From the NCBI GenBank assembly GCA_021229015.1, contig CM037778.1, positions 10,574,956 to 10,638,955 on the forward strand: 64,000 bases of DNA, in the 5' to 3' direction. Origin of the DNA: Solen grandis. Lineage: Eukaryota; Mollusca; Bivalvia; Adapedonta; Solenidae. The notes below the pieces were generated by a model, which was given only the letters and a program-made list of their open reading frames with translations, did not search any database and was not told the DNA's origin. The translations under genes and the position numbers were made by a program. Positions 8,710-17,777 of this stretch are shown here, one piece after another; within the stretch, counting starts at the first letter, position 1, and each line of letters opens with the position of its first letter.

Positions 8710-10059
8710 ATGAAAATAGCAAAATTTAGCAAAATAGGGTTTATAATGGCCGCGGCAGGCAGTGCCGTAGGGTTGGGAAATATTTGGAAATTTCCCTACA
8801 TTACCGGCGAATACGGTGGCGGCGCATTCGTTCTTGTTTATCTCATTACTATTGTTTTTATCGGATTTTCCGTATTATTAGCAGAGATGTTTATCGGAGC
8901 TATCGGCAAACAAAATACGGTCGGTTCGTTTGAAACATTGGCCCCGCACCATAAAAATCGTTGGAAATATGCCGGATTTATGGCTTTTAACGGTCTGGTT
9001 ATTATGACTTTTTACTCAGTCGTCATCGGCTGGATTTTACACAATATTTTTGGGCTAATAGTCGATGGGCTTCCTCCAAGCGTTGCCGTTGCCGAAAAAA
9101 ATTTTACCGACCTTTTGGCAACCGGTATTTTGCCCCAAATTATTTGGCACACGGTAGCCACTATAGTTGTATTGGCAATTGTTTACCGTGGCATTAAAGG
9201 AGGCATTGAGCGCGTAAACCTAATATTGATGCCCGCTCTCGTGCTTATTATATTAGGAATGCTCATATATGCATTTTCGCTTGACGGATTTGCCAAATCC
9301 GTCGCTTTCATGTTTTGGCCCGATTGGAGCAAAATCGACTCTGAAGCAATTCTTAGAGCTTCGGGTCACGCTTTTTTCACCCTTTCGTTGGGCATGGGTG
9401 CTATTATGACCTACTCGGCATCGTTACCTAAAAACATAAGCTTATCTAAAACGGCTTTTATCGTTACCTTTACGGATACTTTTATTGCTATTACTGCCGG
9501 ATTGATGATTTTTGCGTTTCTTTTCGAGTTTGGCGAAGAGCCGGCAAAAGGACCGGGGCTTGTTTTTATCTCTATGCCGGTTATTTTCGCTCAAATGGGT
9601 TTTTTAGGATCGTTTTTTGCCCTACTGTTTTTTCTTGCGTTGGCGTTCGCCGGTTTAACATCGGCAATATCGCTGGTAGAACCGACCGTTCAGTATCTTA
9701 TAGATAGGTTCAAACACTCGCGCTTAAAAGCAACGTTGACAAGCGGCGCTATATACTACGTTTTTGGAATCGGTGCCCTGCTCTCTTATTCGCAATCTTT
9801 TAAAGAGATGTTTAGCTTCGGCGGTAAACCTCTTTTTGATATTCTTGAAATAACCACCGATTCGGTTTTACTCCCGCTCGGCGGTCTGTTAATGGCGATA
9901 TTCGTCGGCTATATCGTTCAACACGATCGCGTTGCTTCCGTCGTCAAAACGGAGATGGGAAGCGTTCTTTACGATATGTGGCGTTTTAGTATTCGTTACG
10001 TAGCCCCCGCAGCGATATTATTTATGATGCTTAACGGTTTAGGAATTATTAAAATTTAA
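8710..10059 (+). CDS. SNF-family sodium-dependent transporter
   Basis: A 449-residue inner-membrane symporter of the neurotransmitter:sodium symporter family. The N-terminal signature GFIMAAAGSAVGLGNIWKFPYITGEYGGGAF (residues about 9-39) contains the unwound TM1 that binds sodium and substrate. Eleven to twelve hydrophobic segments follow, including YSASLPK and ISLVEPTVQYLID. The substrate is probably an amino acid or related amine but cannot be read from sequence. The start at 8710 is chosen because it follows the -10 box and gives the normal family N terminus; the longer frame upstream overlaps tRNA-Pro. Confidence 0.9.
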   Translation: MKIAKFSKIGFIMAAAGSAVGLGNIWKFPYITGEYGGGAFVLVYLITIVFIGFSVLLAEMFIGAIGKQNTVGSFETLAPHHKNRWKYAGFMAFNGLVIMTFYSVVIGWILHNIFGLIVDGLPPSVAVAEKNFTDLLATGILPQIIWHTVATIVVLAIVYRGIKGGIERVNLILMPALVLIILGMLIYAFSLDGFAKSVAFMFWPDWSKIDSEAILRASGHAFFTLSLGMGAIMTYSASLPKNISLSKTAFIVTFTDTFIAITAGLMIFAFLFEFGEEPAKGPGLVFISMPVIFAQMGFLGSFFALLFFLALAFAGLTSAISLVEPTVQYLIDRFKHSRLKATLTSGAIYYVFGIGALLSYSQSFKEMFSFGGKPLFDILEITTDSVLLPLGGLLMAIFVGYIVQHDRVASVVKTEMGSVLYDMWRFSIRYVAPAAILFMMLNGLGIIKI

Positions 10060-10141
10060 ATTGCAAGTACTCTAAAAAACAACCCTTTGTTCTATTAAAG
10101 AGTTATTGCTAAACTTTAAAAAGACGGTTACGGAGAGAGGT

Positions 10142-10645
10142 ATGGCAAAAATACAAAATCACTATTTTGATATTACGGCAAAATTAGATTTACAAGAGAT
10201 GAAAAACGCGGTTGTACAAGCAAATCGCGAAATAGGCAACCGTTACGATTTTAAAGGGGTCGTCGCTCAAATTGAGTGGAACGAAAAAGCTAAAACGCTT
10301 GAAATTATCGGCAGTAGCAACAATAAACTTGACGCACTACAAGATATTCTTATTGCAAAAATGGCAAAACGCTCTATTAGTTCGAACGTTTTAGAAGAGC
10401 TTGACGTTCAAAGCGTCGGCAAAGGAAATCTTAAAAAAAATTTTCGTGTCGTTGACGTAATCGGTAAAGATGAATCTAAGACGATTATTTTCGAAATTAA
10501 GAAGCTCAAACTTAAAGTAACGCCGATTAGTCAAGGCGATTATATTAGAGTCACGGGCAAAAAGATCGACGATCTTCAAAAAGTTATTGCCCGCATACGT
10601 TCGCTTGATCTAAAAGCACCGTTAAAATTTGAAAACTTCAAATAA
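10142..10645 (+). CDS. yajQ: YajQ family nucleotide-binding protein
   Basis: A 167-residue cytosolic protein of the DUF520/YajQ family, some members of which bind cyclic di-GMP or nucleic acid. Two ferredoxin-like halves are visible: an N-terminal DLQEMKNAVVQANREIGNRYDFKG block, which is the family signature, and a C-terminal GDYIRVTGKKIDDLQKVIARIRS block. The ATG at 10142 is preceded by a strong GGAGAGAGG. A longer in-frame extension upstream lacks family similarity and was not used. Confidence 0.9.
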   Translation: MAKIQNHYFDITAKLDLQEMKNAVVQANREIGNRYDFKGVVAQIEWNEKAKTLEIIGSSNNKLDALQDILIAKMAKRSISSNVLEELDVQSVGKGNLKKNFRVVDVIGKDESKTIIFEIKKLKLKVTPISQGDYIRVTGKKIDDLQKVIARIRSLDLKAPLKFENFK

Positions 10646-10756
10646 TCGTTAGATATGCATATTTTCTATCGACGGCATTTCGTAAATATTACTTTACGTA
10701 TTTTTAAGACTATATACGTTAGGGTAATATATATGCACGTATGATTGAGGGTTTTT

Positions 10757-11859
10757 ATGGAGTATAGATCCAAAGAAGATGCACAAAAGAGAGTCGATCG
10801 GATCGTATGTTTTAAAGACGAGCTAAAAAAGCTCGAACAAGATAATGTTCTCACGCTTAGCCAAGAGCAACGATTAAACGTTAAAACCTATCAAGACAAT
10901 CTCGTAAAATCACTCTTAGACACTTTTGATATCGATACAACGATACAAGAGAAGCAATTAAGCAAAGGGATGAAAATCGCTTCGTTTATCGGCGCATTAG
11001 CTTTGGCAGCCGGTATCTTTTTTCTATTTTATCAATCTTGGGGGGTACTTTCTACGACGCTTCAGGTGACTATACTCATCTTAACGCCGATAATCGGGCT
11101 AGCTGCAACGGCCTATATATATATCAAAGAAAAGACCGGTTACTTTATTAAATTTGCCGGACTCTTTACGGTAGCCGGCTTCGTGCTTAACATAGCTATG
11201 TTTGGTTCGATCTTTAACATCACGCCTACCGAAAATGCCGCATTGATCTGGGCAGTATTTGCTGTTTTATTGGCATATGCCTCTAATTCCCGTCTACTTT
11301 TAGGATTTGGAATCATATTTTTCTCCGTTTTTTTATCTGCCAAAGTAGGAACATGGGGCGGTACTTATTGGATAGGCTTTTCAGAAAGGCCGGAAAACTT
11401 TTTACCGGTAGCGTTGATCTTATTGTTCGTATCGACTCTTCCTCACCGTAACTTTTCGGGGTTTTAGGGTAATCTTACCGTGTCTTTGCTATGTTGCTTT
11501 TTTTTCTTCCCGTATTAATACTTGCAAATTTTGGGGAGTATGTCAGTTATCTAAACGTTTTGAATAGCGAGGGGTGGATAAAAAGATCGTATCAGGTCAT
11601 AGGCTTTATTGCAAGTGCCGGAACGATATGGATAGGCATTAAAAAGCAGTTAAACGATATGGTTATTACCGGAAATATTTTTTTTACGATCTTTCTTTAT
11701 ACGATATTAGTTGATTGGTTCCGGGAGTGGATGCCAAAATATCTTTTCTTCGTTGTTATAGCGCTTACCTCTATAGTGTTGTTGCAAATTTTCAAAAGAG
11801 TTAGGAATCAAGCCGTGCAAATATCGCAAAGAGGTATCGATAAAAGCCCTTACCTCTAA
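10757..11859 (+). pseudogene. DUF2157-type membrane protein, frameshifted
   Basis: The first part (10757-11467) has a polar N-terminal helical domain followed by at least six hydrophobic segments, typical of DUF2157 proteins. It stops right after a FSGF sequence. A second part (11491-11859) in another frame continues with more membrane helices (LLFFLPVLILANFGEY, FTIFLYTILVDWF). The switch occurs in a stretch of short G and T runs between about 11455 and 11480, so one indel would separate or join the halves. The family usually sits beside the DUF4824-like protein, which is also the neighbour here and is also broken. Role unknown. Confidence 0.7.
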
Positions 11860-12551
11860 AAAACTCTTTTTAATCGCTTTTTTGTTGTTGATTGTAACTA
11901 ATATCGTTATGCTTGCGAAAGTATATATAAATCGTAGCGGCGACGTAGAGTCGCAAGTAATCCTAACCGAACGGAAAGGTCAACATAGCGGTGGAAAGGC
12001 AAACCCGAAAAACTAAAAATGGTACGATAGTGAACAAGCGTTTACAAAGACAAGATATCAAAAATCACGCTACAAGAGGACAAAAGAGCTCTTTATCGTT
12101 TTAGAGATATGACGGAGAAGCGTACCGAGAAGAACTTCAAATAGCCCAAACCAGGCTTGATAAAGCAAAAGAGGCTTATAGCCGTGCCGTTTTAAACGGT
12201 CAAAAAAACGATCGTTTAAAACGTGTTCAGAAGGACGCTAAAGAGGAATTTAAAAAGATAAAAACAAATAGCTCCCGCCTTTATGCGATAGATGCAGACG
12301 ATAACCCAAAAATTCTAAGAGCCAAATATCCGGATCGATCAAAATATATCATCGTCAGAGGGGCTATTCGTATACGCTATGACGTTAACCGAAAAAGGCT
12401 CTACGGATATATCAATCGTCTAAGTATTCGCGAGATTCACGTACCGCTTCAGTTTAGATATATTTTTAAGTCGTCCATGCCAAAATTCAAAGCCACGATA
12501 GCTTACGGAAAGCGGTTTGAGCCGTGGATCGTATCCGTAAAGTCTCGATAA
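11855..12551 (+). pseudogene. DUF4824-like (GDYXXLXY-associated) exported protein, broken
   Basis: A membrane anchor (LFLIAFLLLIVTNIVMLA) is followed by a NRSGDVESQVILTER segment, then a stop near 12014. Later pieces are a KELFIVLE segment, and after another frame change near 12107 a long tail (YDGEAYREEL, AKYPDRSKYIIVRG, LSIREIHVPLQFRY, FEPWIVSV) that closes at 12551. The tail matches proteins paired with DUF2157/DUF4401 membrane proteins. At least two disruptions are needed to explain it. No clear start codon is seen near the anchor. Assignment rests on motif order and context. Confidence 0.6.
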
Positions 12552-12557
12552 AAAGTA

Positions 12558-12657
12558 GCGTAAAGATAAATCGTAAACACCGAAACTATCTTTGCTTTTT
12601 ACCGAATGAACAATCCGGTAAGCACGATCAAAAAACCGACAACTAATACTTTACGCT
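12558..12657. terminator. Possible bidirectional terminator between convergent genes
   Basis: A nine-base perfect inverted repeat (AGCGTAAAG at 12558-12566, CTTTACGCT at 12649-12657) encloses a smaller hairpin TTACCG/CGGTAA at 12599-12621 followed by an A-run. It sits exactly between two convergent genes. Loop lengths are large, so this is tentative. Confidence 0.3.
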
Positions 12658-12658
12658 T

Positions 12659-12925
12659 CTATTGTTGCGTTCCGACGTCTTTGGCAAGAAACCTTTGATG
12701 GGTGCCGTCGCAATAAGGAGGGCTAGAGGTGTGCTTGCAAGCACAAAGCCACTTTTGCGCAGTTGCTTCGGCCGTAAACTTCAACGGTTTTAAAGAGGTG
12801 CCTTTATGGCTACCGTCGCAAAAAGGATCTTTCTTAGAATGTCCGCATGTACAATAAACGTAAGTTTTGCCCTCTTCTAAAGAGGTCATAACGGGACTGT
12901 TGTTAGCAATGATCGGCTTTTGCAT
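12659..12925 (-). CDS. CDGSH-type iron-sulfur protein, two-motif form
   Basis: An 88-residue soluble protein with two mitoNEET-like motifs, each three cysteines plus a histidine holding a [2Fe-2S] cluster. The first reads CTCGHSKKDPFCDGSH and the second CACKHTSSPPYCDGTH. Such small bacterial proteins are thought to move electrons or clusters; the specific partner is unknown. It is a lone gene on the minus strand, convergent with the broken DUF4824-like gene. The start is supported by an AAAAGGAG a few bases before the ATG. Confidence 0.9.
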   Translation of the reverse strand: MQKPIIANNSPVMTSLEEGKTYVYCTCGHSKKDPFCDGSHKGTSLKPLKFTAEATAQKWLCACKHTSSPPYCDGTHQRFLAKDVGTQQ

Positions 12926-13062
12926 AATAGCTCCTTTTAGTCTAAATTATGCCATTGTAGCATAAACAAAACAACTTTATAAATTTCATGAACATATCCG
13001 TATTTCGGCACCGTAGGCTCGTAAATAGACCGTCGTACATTTTTAACGTTTAGTGCAGAATC

Positions 13063-13530
13063 TTAATTGTTAGTTTTTAATCCACCGTTTTTTAGCCACG
13101 TTGCATAAGCTTCATCGGACCAAAACGATTGAAAATATGCTATGGTTGCCTCTTGTTCGTTTTTTGTTAACTTATCTTTAAACGGTGGCATTTTCCCTTT
13201 GTACGGAGCCCCTCCTTGGTTTATGATTTTTTTCAATTGCCATAACGGATGGTGCCATGCATGAGCTTTATCGTTAAGCGGAGGAGGAGGATAAGAGCCG
13301 TCCGGTAAAGCTTTCTTCCAATCTATCGTTTTTTCTGCGTTAAATCCATGACAAGAAGCACAATTAGCGGCAAATATCTTTTTGCCCGAAACCACTTGCC
13401 GTTGATTGTACCATCGTTCATTGTTAAAAGACGGTACTTCTGCGGATTTAACTTCACTCTTATTGCCGAAAAAGAAAATCAAACCGCCGATTATAATAAC
13501 GCTAAGCAATGCAACTGCATATTTCGTCAT
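13063..13530 (-). CDS. Periplasmic c-type cytochrome
   Basis: About 155 residues: an N-terminal hydrophobic anchor or signal (AVALLSVIIIGGLIFFF), one haem-binding CASCHG, and a later KMPPFKD whose methionine probably is the sixth haem ligand. This makes it a class I cytochrome c, used for periplasmic electron transfer. I chose the ATG at 13530, four bases after the stop of the upstream DUF411 gene and preceded by GAGGAA, over the overlapping ATG at 13548. Co-transcription with the DUF411 gene suggests a role tied to copper or thiol chemistry; this is inference. Confidence 0.85.
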   Translation of the reverse strand: MTKYAVALLSVIIIGGLIFFFGNKSEVKSAEVPSFNNERWYNQRQVVSGKKIFAANCASCHGFNAEKTIDWKKALPDGSYPPPPLNDKAHAWHHPLWQLKKIINQGGAPYKGKMPPFKDKLTKNEQEATIAYFQSFWSDEAYATWLKNGGLKTNN

Positions 13531-13534
13531 TATG

Positions 13535-13963
13535 TTAATGTTCCTCAAAAATAGTCATTGACCCGTCCGGTAAAATAGCCATTACGTTATATTTGTCCTT
13601 ATAGTTCCCTTGCTCCATACCGGGGCTTCCTATCGGCATACCGGGAACGGTCAAACCGATAATATCGGGCTTGCTAGTAAGCATTTTTTTTACGGCACTA
13701 TAATCAACGTGACCTTCGATTACGTAACCGTCCACAATGGCCGTATGGCATGAAGTCATGTGAGGCTTAATGCCGACTTTTTTCTTAATAAGGTTAACAT
13801 CGTCCGTATTAATAGCATGAACCTTAAACCCTTTGTCTTTCATTATATTAATCCAATCCGTACAGCACCCGCAAGTCGGAGATTTATATACGGTCATCTC
13901 TTTACCTTCTACGGCAAAAAGAGAAATGCTAATCGATACCAACATTAAAATTATCGCTTTCAT
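13535..13963 (-). CDS. DUF411 metal-binding exported protein
   Basis: A 142-residue protein with a signal peptide (residues about 1-18) and the DUF411 motif KSPTCGCCTDW (Cys31, Cys33, Cys34), followed by the conserved KPHMTSCHTA and GLTVPGMPIGSPGME segments. The fold is thioredoxin-like. The family is repeatedly found with copper resistance genes, and the methionine-rich end could bind copper. It is transcribed away from the copper chaperone/ATPase pair, so the two units form a divergent copper cluster. Function beyond metal binding is not established. Confidence 0.87.
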   Translation of the reverse strand: MKAIILMLVSISISLFAVEGKEMTVYKSPTCGCCTDWINIMKDKGFKVHAINTDDVNLIKKKVGIKPHMTSCHTAIVDGYVIEGHVDYSAVKKMLTSKPDIIGLTVPGMPIGSPGMEQGNYKDKYNVMAILPDGSMTIFEEH

Positions 13964-14151
13964 TTATCTCCTTTAAATGAGCGCTTACACATCAATATAT
14001 ATAATTGCGCCGTTTTATATAGCCTATAGATATTACAAAAACAATCTGCAAAGCTGCGTATCTATAAAACATTAACATCGTTAGTCGCATACTATAAGCA
14101 ATACGTGTAACTTATGTGTAGCATCAACAAAGCTCCATATTTATTACACGC

Positions 14152-14157
14152 TATAAT
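14152..14157 (+). promoter_or_regulatory. -10 box of the copper chaperone/ATPase unit
   Basis: TATAAT 39 bases before the chaperone ATG, with no recognisable -35. AAGGAG follows at 14184-14188, about 9 bases before the ATG. I saw no CueR- or CsoR-like dyad, so metal control is not shown by sequence. Confidence 0.45.
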
Positions 14158-14196
14158 GATACAATACGATCTTTAAAAATACAAGGAGCCAAAGAG

Positions 14197-14400
14197 ATGA
14201 AAAAAGTTTTCAAATCAAACGATATAAGTTGTCAAAATTGCGCGAACTTAGTCAAAAGCTCGCTAGAGGACGATTTTGGAGAAATTGACGTCAATGTAGA
14301 AGTGATGCCAAGAGAGGTGACCGTAGATATTAAAGATGAAGATCATGAAAAAAAATTTGTTCGGGAGTTATCAAAATTAGGTTTTCAAGTAGTAACGTAA
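14197..14400 (+). CDS. copZ: Copper chaperone, heavy-metal-associated domain
   Basis: A 67-residue single HMA domain with the metal site SCQNCA (Cys12, Cys15) and the usual beta-alpha-beta-beta-alpha-beta length. It would carry Cu(I) to the ATPase encoded 11 bases downstream. The normal GMxCxxC is altered to DISCQNC: the methionine before the site is replaced by isoleucine-serine. It is cytosolic, with no signal peptide. Confidence 0.87.
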   Translation: MKKVFKSNDISCQNCANLVKSSLEDDFGEIDVNVEVMPREVTVDIKDEDHEKKFVRELSKLGFQVVT

Positions 14401-14411
14401 GGCACGGCTAA

Positions 14412-16586
14412 ATGGCAAAAGAGAAGATTAGTTTTAATATTGCCGGAATGACATGCACAAACTGCTCCGGCGGTATTGAGAAGACTCTAAATAAAAAAGA
14501 GGGCGTTATAAGCTCAAGCGTCGGCTTTGCGTCGGCTCAAGGCGAGTTTGAGATCGATACAAAATTGTTTAGCAAAGAAAAACTCGTTGAATCGATTGAA
14601 AAATTAGGATATAAAGTTATAGAAAATTACGACTCTTTAGAGCAAGAGCAACGAGTCGGTCTTAAAAACCTAAAAAGATTATTTTTAATCTCTATCTCTC
14701 TAACCACTATAATATTCGTTTTAGCTTTTACAAATATTTTAGACCCGAAGATAGACGAATACGTAATATTTTTAATCGCCACCATAGTCCAGTTTTACTG
14801 CGGTGCAAGATTTTACGGTCTTTCATATAAGGCAGTAATCAATAAAAATTACGACATGAACGTACTTGTAGCGCTAGGCACGAGTGCGGCTTATTTATAC
14901 TCTACTTTTGTCGTCTTTTTCCCTAACTTATTTCCCGAAAATTTAAGATTTCTCTATTTTGACGGCGCTGCGGTTATTATAAGTTTTGTTATTCTCGGTA
15001 GATATTTAGAAGAAAATTCTAAACAAAAAGCTAGCGATTTTTTAAAAAAATTAATGAAATTGGCGCCTTTAAATGCAAATATCGTAAAAGGCGACGAGAT
15101 TAAAACTATACCGGCTAACAAATTGACGATAGGCGATATCGTATTGGTAAAAACCGGTGAAAAAATACCCGCGGACGGAATCGTTATTGAAGGAAATGCC
15201 GATATCGATACATCGATGATAACAGGCGAGCATATGCCCGTATTTAAACAAGAAAAGAGTGAAGTCTTAAGCGGCACGTTAAACACGAACGGCATAATTA
15301 AAATAAAAATTACGAAAGAATCAAACGATACGACTCTTGCAAAAATTATAACGCTTTTAAAAACGGCGCAGAGCAAACAGATACCGATAAGCAGATTTGC
15401 CGATAAAGTAGCAAATATATTCGTTCCAAGCGTAATAGCGGTCTCTATATTAACTTTTATATCGTGGGTACTTTTAGGTAATATGCAAAATGCAATTTTG
15501 GCAAGTATTAGCGTGTTAATTATATCTTGCCCGTGCGCTTTGGGTTTAGCCACTCCTATTGCTATCGTTAGCTCCGTAAGCAAAGGAGCCAAAGAGGGTA
15601 TTTTAGTAAAAAATCCGGAGATTTTAGAGCAGATAAAAGAGATTAAGTATGCAGTATTCGATAAAACGGGAACATTGACGAAAGGGAAAATATCCGTTAG
15701 CAAAACGGACATAGACGAAAAATATTTTGAGATAATAGGCTCTATCGAAAAATATAGCGAACATCCTATATCTAAAGCCGTAGTTAAATATTTCGACGAA
15801 AAAAATATCGTATTAAATAAAAAGATAGATAATATACAAGTCATTGCCGGTAGAGGCATTAAAGCCGTTTATAACGAACAAGAGGTACTAATAGGCAATT
15901 TGGCACTATTTGAAGAGAATCAAGTCGTCGTGCATACGAGGCACAAAGAGTTTTACGAAGATACGTTATTACAATCAAACGGTATTATTTTAGCTGCGAT
16001 CAATAAGCGTTCGATAGGCTCCTTTGCTTTAACCGATGAGCTAAAAAGCGATGCAAAAGAGATGATTTACGCCGTGCAAAAGCTTGGGATAACCCCTATT
16101 GTTCTTACCGGCGACGATAGAAGAGTTGCTTTGGCAATAGCTAATATGCTAGGCATAAAAAAAGTATATAGCCAAGTACTTCCGACCGAAAAGTACGAAA
16201 TAATAAAAAACTTGCAAAAAGAGGGAAAAGTAATGTTTGTCGGAGACGGTATCAACGACGCTCCGTCGATAAAACAAGCAAATATCGGCATAGCTTTAAA
16301 TTCCGGATCAGATATTAGCAAAGATGCAGGAGATATTATATTAATCAATAATAGATTAAGCTCTATTGCAAAAAGTATAAATTTATCTACCCAAACAATG
16401 AAAATAGTTAAACAGAATCTATTTTGGGCTTTTATCTACAATGCCGTAGGAATACCTTTGGCAGCCGGTGTTTTATACCCTATATGGGGGCTTATGTTAA
16501 GTCCGATGTATGCGGGCATAGCTATGAGTTTTAGTTCCGTCACCGTAGTATTAAATTCTCTTAGATTAAAACTTAAGACACTGTAA
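14412..16586 (+). CDS. copA: Copper-exporting P1B-type ATPase
   Basis: A 724-residue inner-membrane pump using ATP to export Cu(I). Domains in order: one N-terminal HMA domain (GMTCTNCSGG, Cys15/Cys18), paired membrane helices from about residue 90, the actuator TGEHMP motif, the transport-site CPCALG (about residues 373-378), the phosphorylation DKTGTLTKG (about 417), the nucleotide-binding SEHPISKAV segment, and GDGINDAPS (about 612). CPC with one HMA domain and full length for the family supports copper rather than zinc. It follows copZ and stands opposite the DUF411/cytochrome pair. Confidence 0.94.
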   Translation: MAKEKISFNIAGMTCTNCSGGIEKTLNKKEGVISSSVGFASAQGEFEIDTKLFSKEKLVESIEKLGYKVIENYDSLEQEQRVGLKNLKRLFLISISLTTIIFVLAFTNILDPKIDEYVIFLIATIVQFYCGARFYGLSYKAVINKNYDMNVLVALGTSAAYLYSTFVVFFPNLFPENLRFLYFDGAAVIISFVILGRYLEENSKQKASDFLKKLMKLAPLNANIVKGDEIKTIPANKLTIGDIVLVKTGEKIPADGIVIEGNADIDTSMITGEHMPVFKQEKSEVLSGTLNTNGIIKIKITKESNDTTLAKIITLLKTAQSKQIPISRFADKVANIFVPSVIAVSILTFISWVLLGNMQNAILASISVLIISCPCALGLATPIAIVSSVSKGAKEGILVKNPEILEQIKEIKYAVFDKTGTLTKGKISVSKTDIDEKYFEIIGSIEKYSEHPISKAVVKYFDEKNIVLNKKIDNIQVIAGRGIKAVYNEQEVLIGNLALFEENQVVVHTRHKEFYEDTLLQSNGIILAAINKRSIGSFALTDELKSDAKEMIYAVQKLGITPIVLTGDDRRVALAIANMLGIKKVYSQVLPTEKYEIIKNLQKEGKVMFVGDGINDAPSIKQANIGIALNSGSDISKDAGDIILINNRLSSIAKSINLSTQTMKIVKQNLFWAFIYNAVGIPLAAGVLYPIWGLMLSPMYAGIAMSFSSVTVVLNSLRLKLKTL

Positions 16587-16816
16587 CGTTGTTAATTAAA
16601 ATATTGATCTTCGTTTTTTACCCGTATTTTTCTCCTAAATCTTTTTTTTAGTATTTTAAAAAGTTGTGTCTTGTTTTTCGGCAAAGCAATACGTTGGTTA
16701 TTCGACGCTGCTTTAAATTAAAGCTTAAATTCGGTATCGTTTCCGTAAGATGAACTGTTTGCGACGTATGCAATTTTTTATCTTTTACGGCTAATGTATA
16801 TGAACAAAGGGTAGCT

Positions 16817-17776
16817 ATGAGAGAGATAACGAAAAACGGATTGGCTACGGGGGCTTTTTTGTTGCTTGCGACAAGTACGCTTTTTGCTACGATTCGAACC
16901 GATTTAGCCTATCCGAAATCTAAACTAAACAATGCCGAAGAGATTATGCATCAAGTCTACTACGTTAATCACTTTTTTGGATTTAAAAATTATTCAATTG
17001 AACAAAACGGTAAAATTATTACCGTTATCGTAAAAAAATCAAAAGGCAAGAGACCGTTAACGGAGACGGTTGAGCGTTACTTAAATAACGATTACGGCGA
17101 CGATCCGGTAGTGCGATCAAAAGATCTTGCAATTTTTCGGGCGGGAAAAATAAAAGGCACGGGCATACTCGTTACCGATTACGACGACGATACTAGATCT
17201 CAAGAGTATCTTTTATGGTTACCGGCTCTTCGTAAAATTCGTCGCTTTGCACAACCGGCGCACGATGATGCATGGGGCGGAACCGACTTTACGTTTGGCG
17301 ACGTTACGTTAAGAAAACCGATGCACGAACATCATGAGCTACTTGGAGTTCAAACATTTAACACGACTATTAAAGCAATAAATATTCCTAAAAAAGATCA
17401 AACTTATCGCACCAAAAACCTACCCGGACCTAGCGATGAGTTCAAAGAGCGGGAGGTCTATAAAATTAAAAGTACTACCAAATTTTCAAACTGGTGGTAC
17501 GATTATCGCATCAATTACGTAGATACTAAAACATACGGCGATTACTATACCGAATACTACAAAAACGATAAATTAATAAAAGTGATCTACAGAAACTGGC
17601 AACCTATTGAAGGAAAAGACGATCCGCGTTTACTGCGCTGGTATACGTGGTATGCCAAGGACTTGCGAACGGGGCACGAATCATTTGCCTATATTCCCAA
17701 AGAAGTAACTAAATTTAACGAAGATAGAGACGCAAAGCTTTGGAGTAAACGCACATTAACGAAAATTAAACGATAA
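16817..17776 (+). CDS. LolA-like outer-membrane lipoprotein-sorting protein
   Basis: A 319-residue exported protein with a signal peptide (residues about 8-25), related to the LolA-like family found beside RND exporters and DUF1302 barrels. Visible features are ILVTDYDDDTRSQEYLLWLPALRKIRRF, DDAWGGTDFTFGDV, and a C-terminal YTWYAKDLRTGHESFAYIP. It should bind lipid in a hydrophobic cavity in the periplasm. The DUF1302 gene begins two bases after its stop. In many genomes an RND gene completes this set; here the RND gene lies 11 kb upstream beside mlaA/mlaC. Confidence 0.82.
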   Translation: MREITKNGLATGAFLLLATSTLFATIRTDLAYPKSKLNNAEEIMHQVYYVNHFFGFKNYSIEQNGKIITVIVKKSKGKRPLTETVERYLNNDYGDDPVVRSKDLAIFRAGKIKGTGILVTDYDDDTRSQEYLLWLPALRKIRRFAQPAHDDAWGGTDFTFGDVTLRKPMHEHHELLGVQTFNTTIKAINIPKKDQTYRTKNLPGPSDEFKEREVYKIKSTTKFSNWWYDYRINYVDTKTYGDYYTEYYKNDKLIKVIYRNWQPIEGKDDPRLLRWYTWYAKDLRTGHESFAYIPKEVTKFNEDRDAKLWSKRTLTKIKR

Positions 17777-17777
17777 G

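Noticed and set aside
14954..15859. 301-codon open frame on the minus strand opposite copA
   Set aside because: copA on the plus strand has every P-type ATPase motif; the opposite frame is a shadow without domain features.
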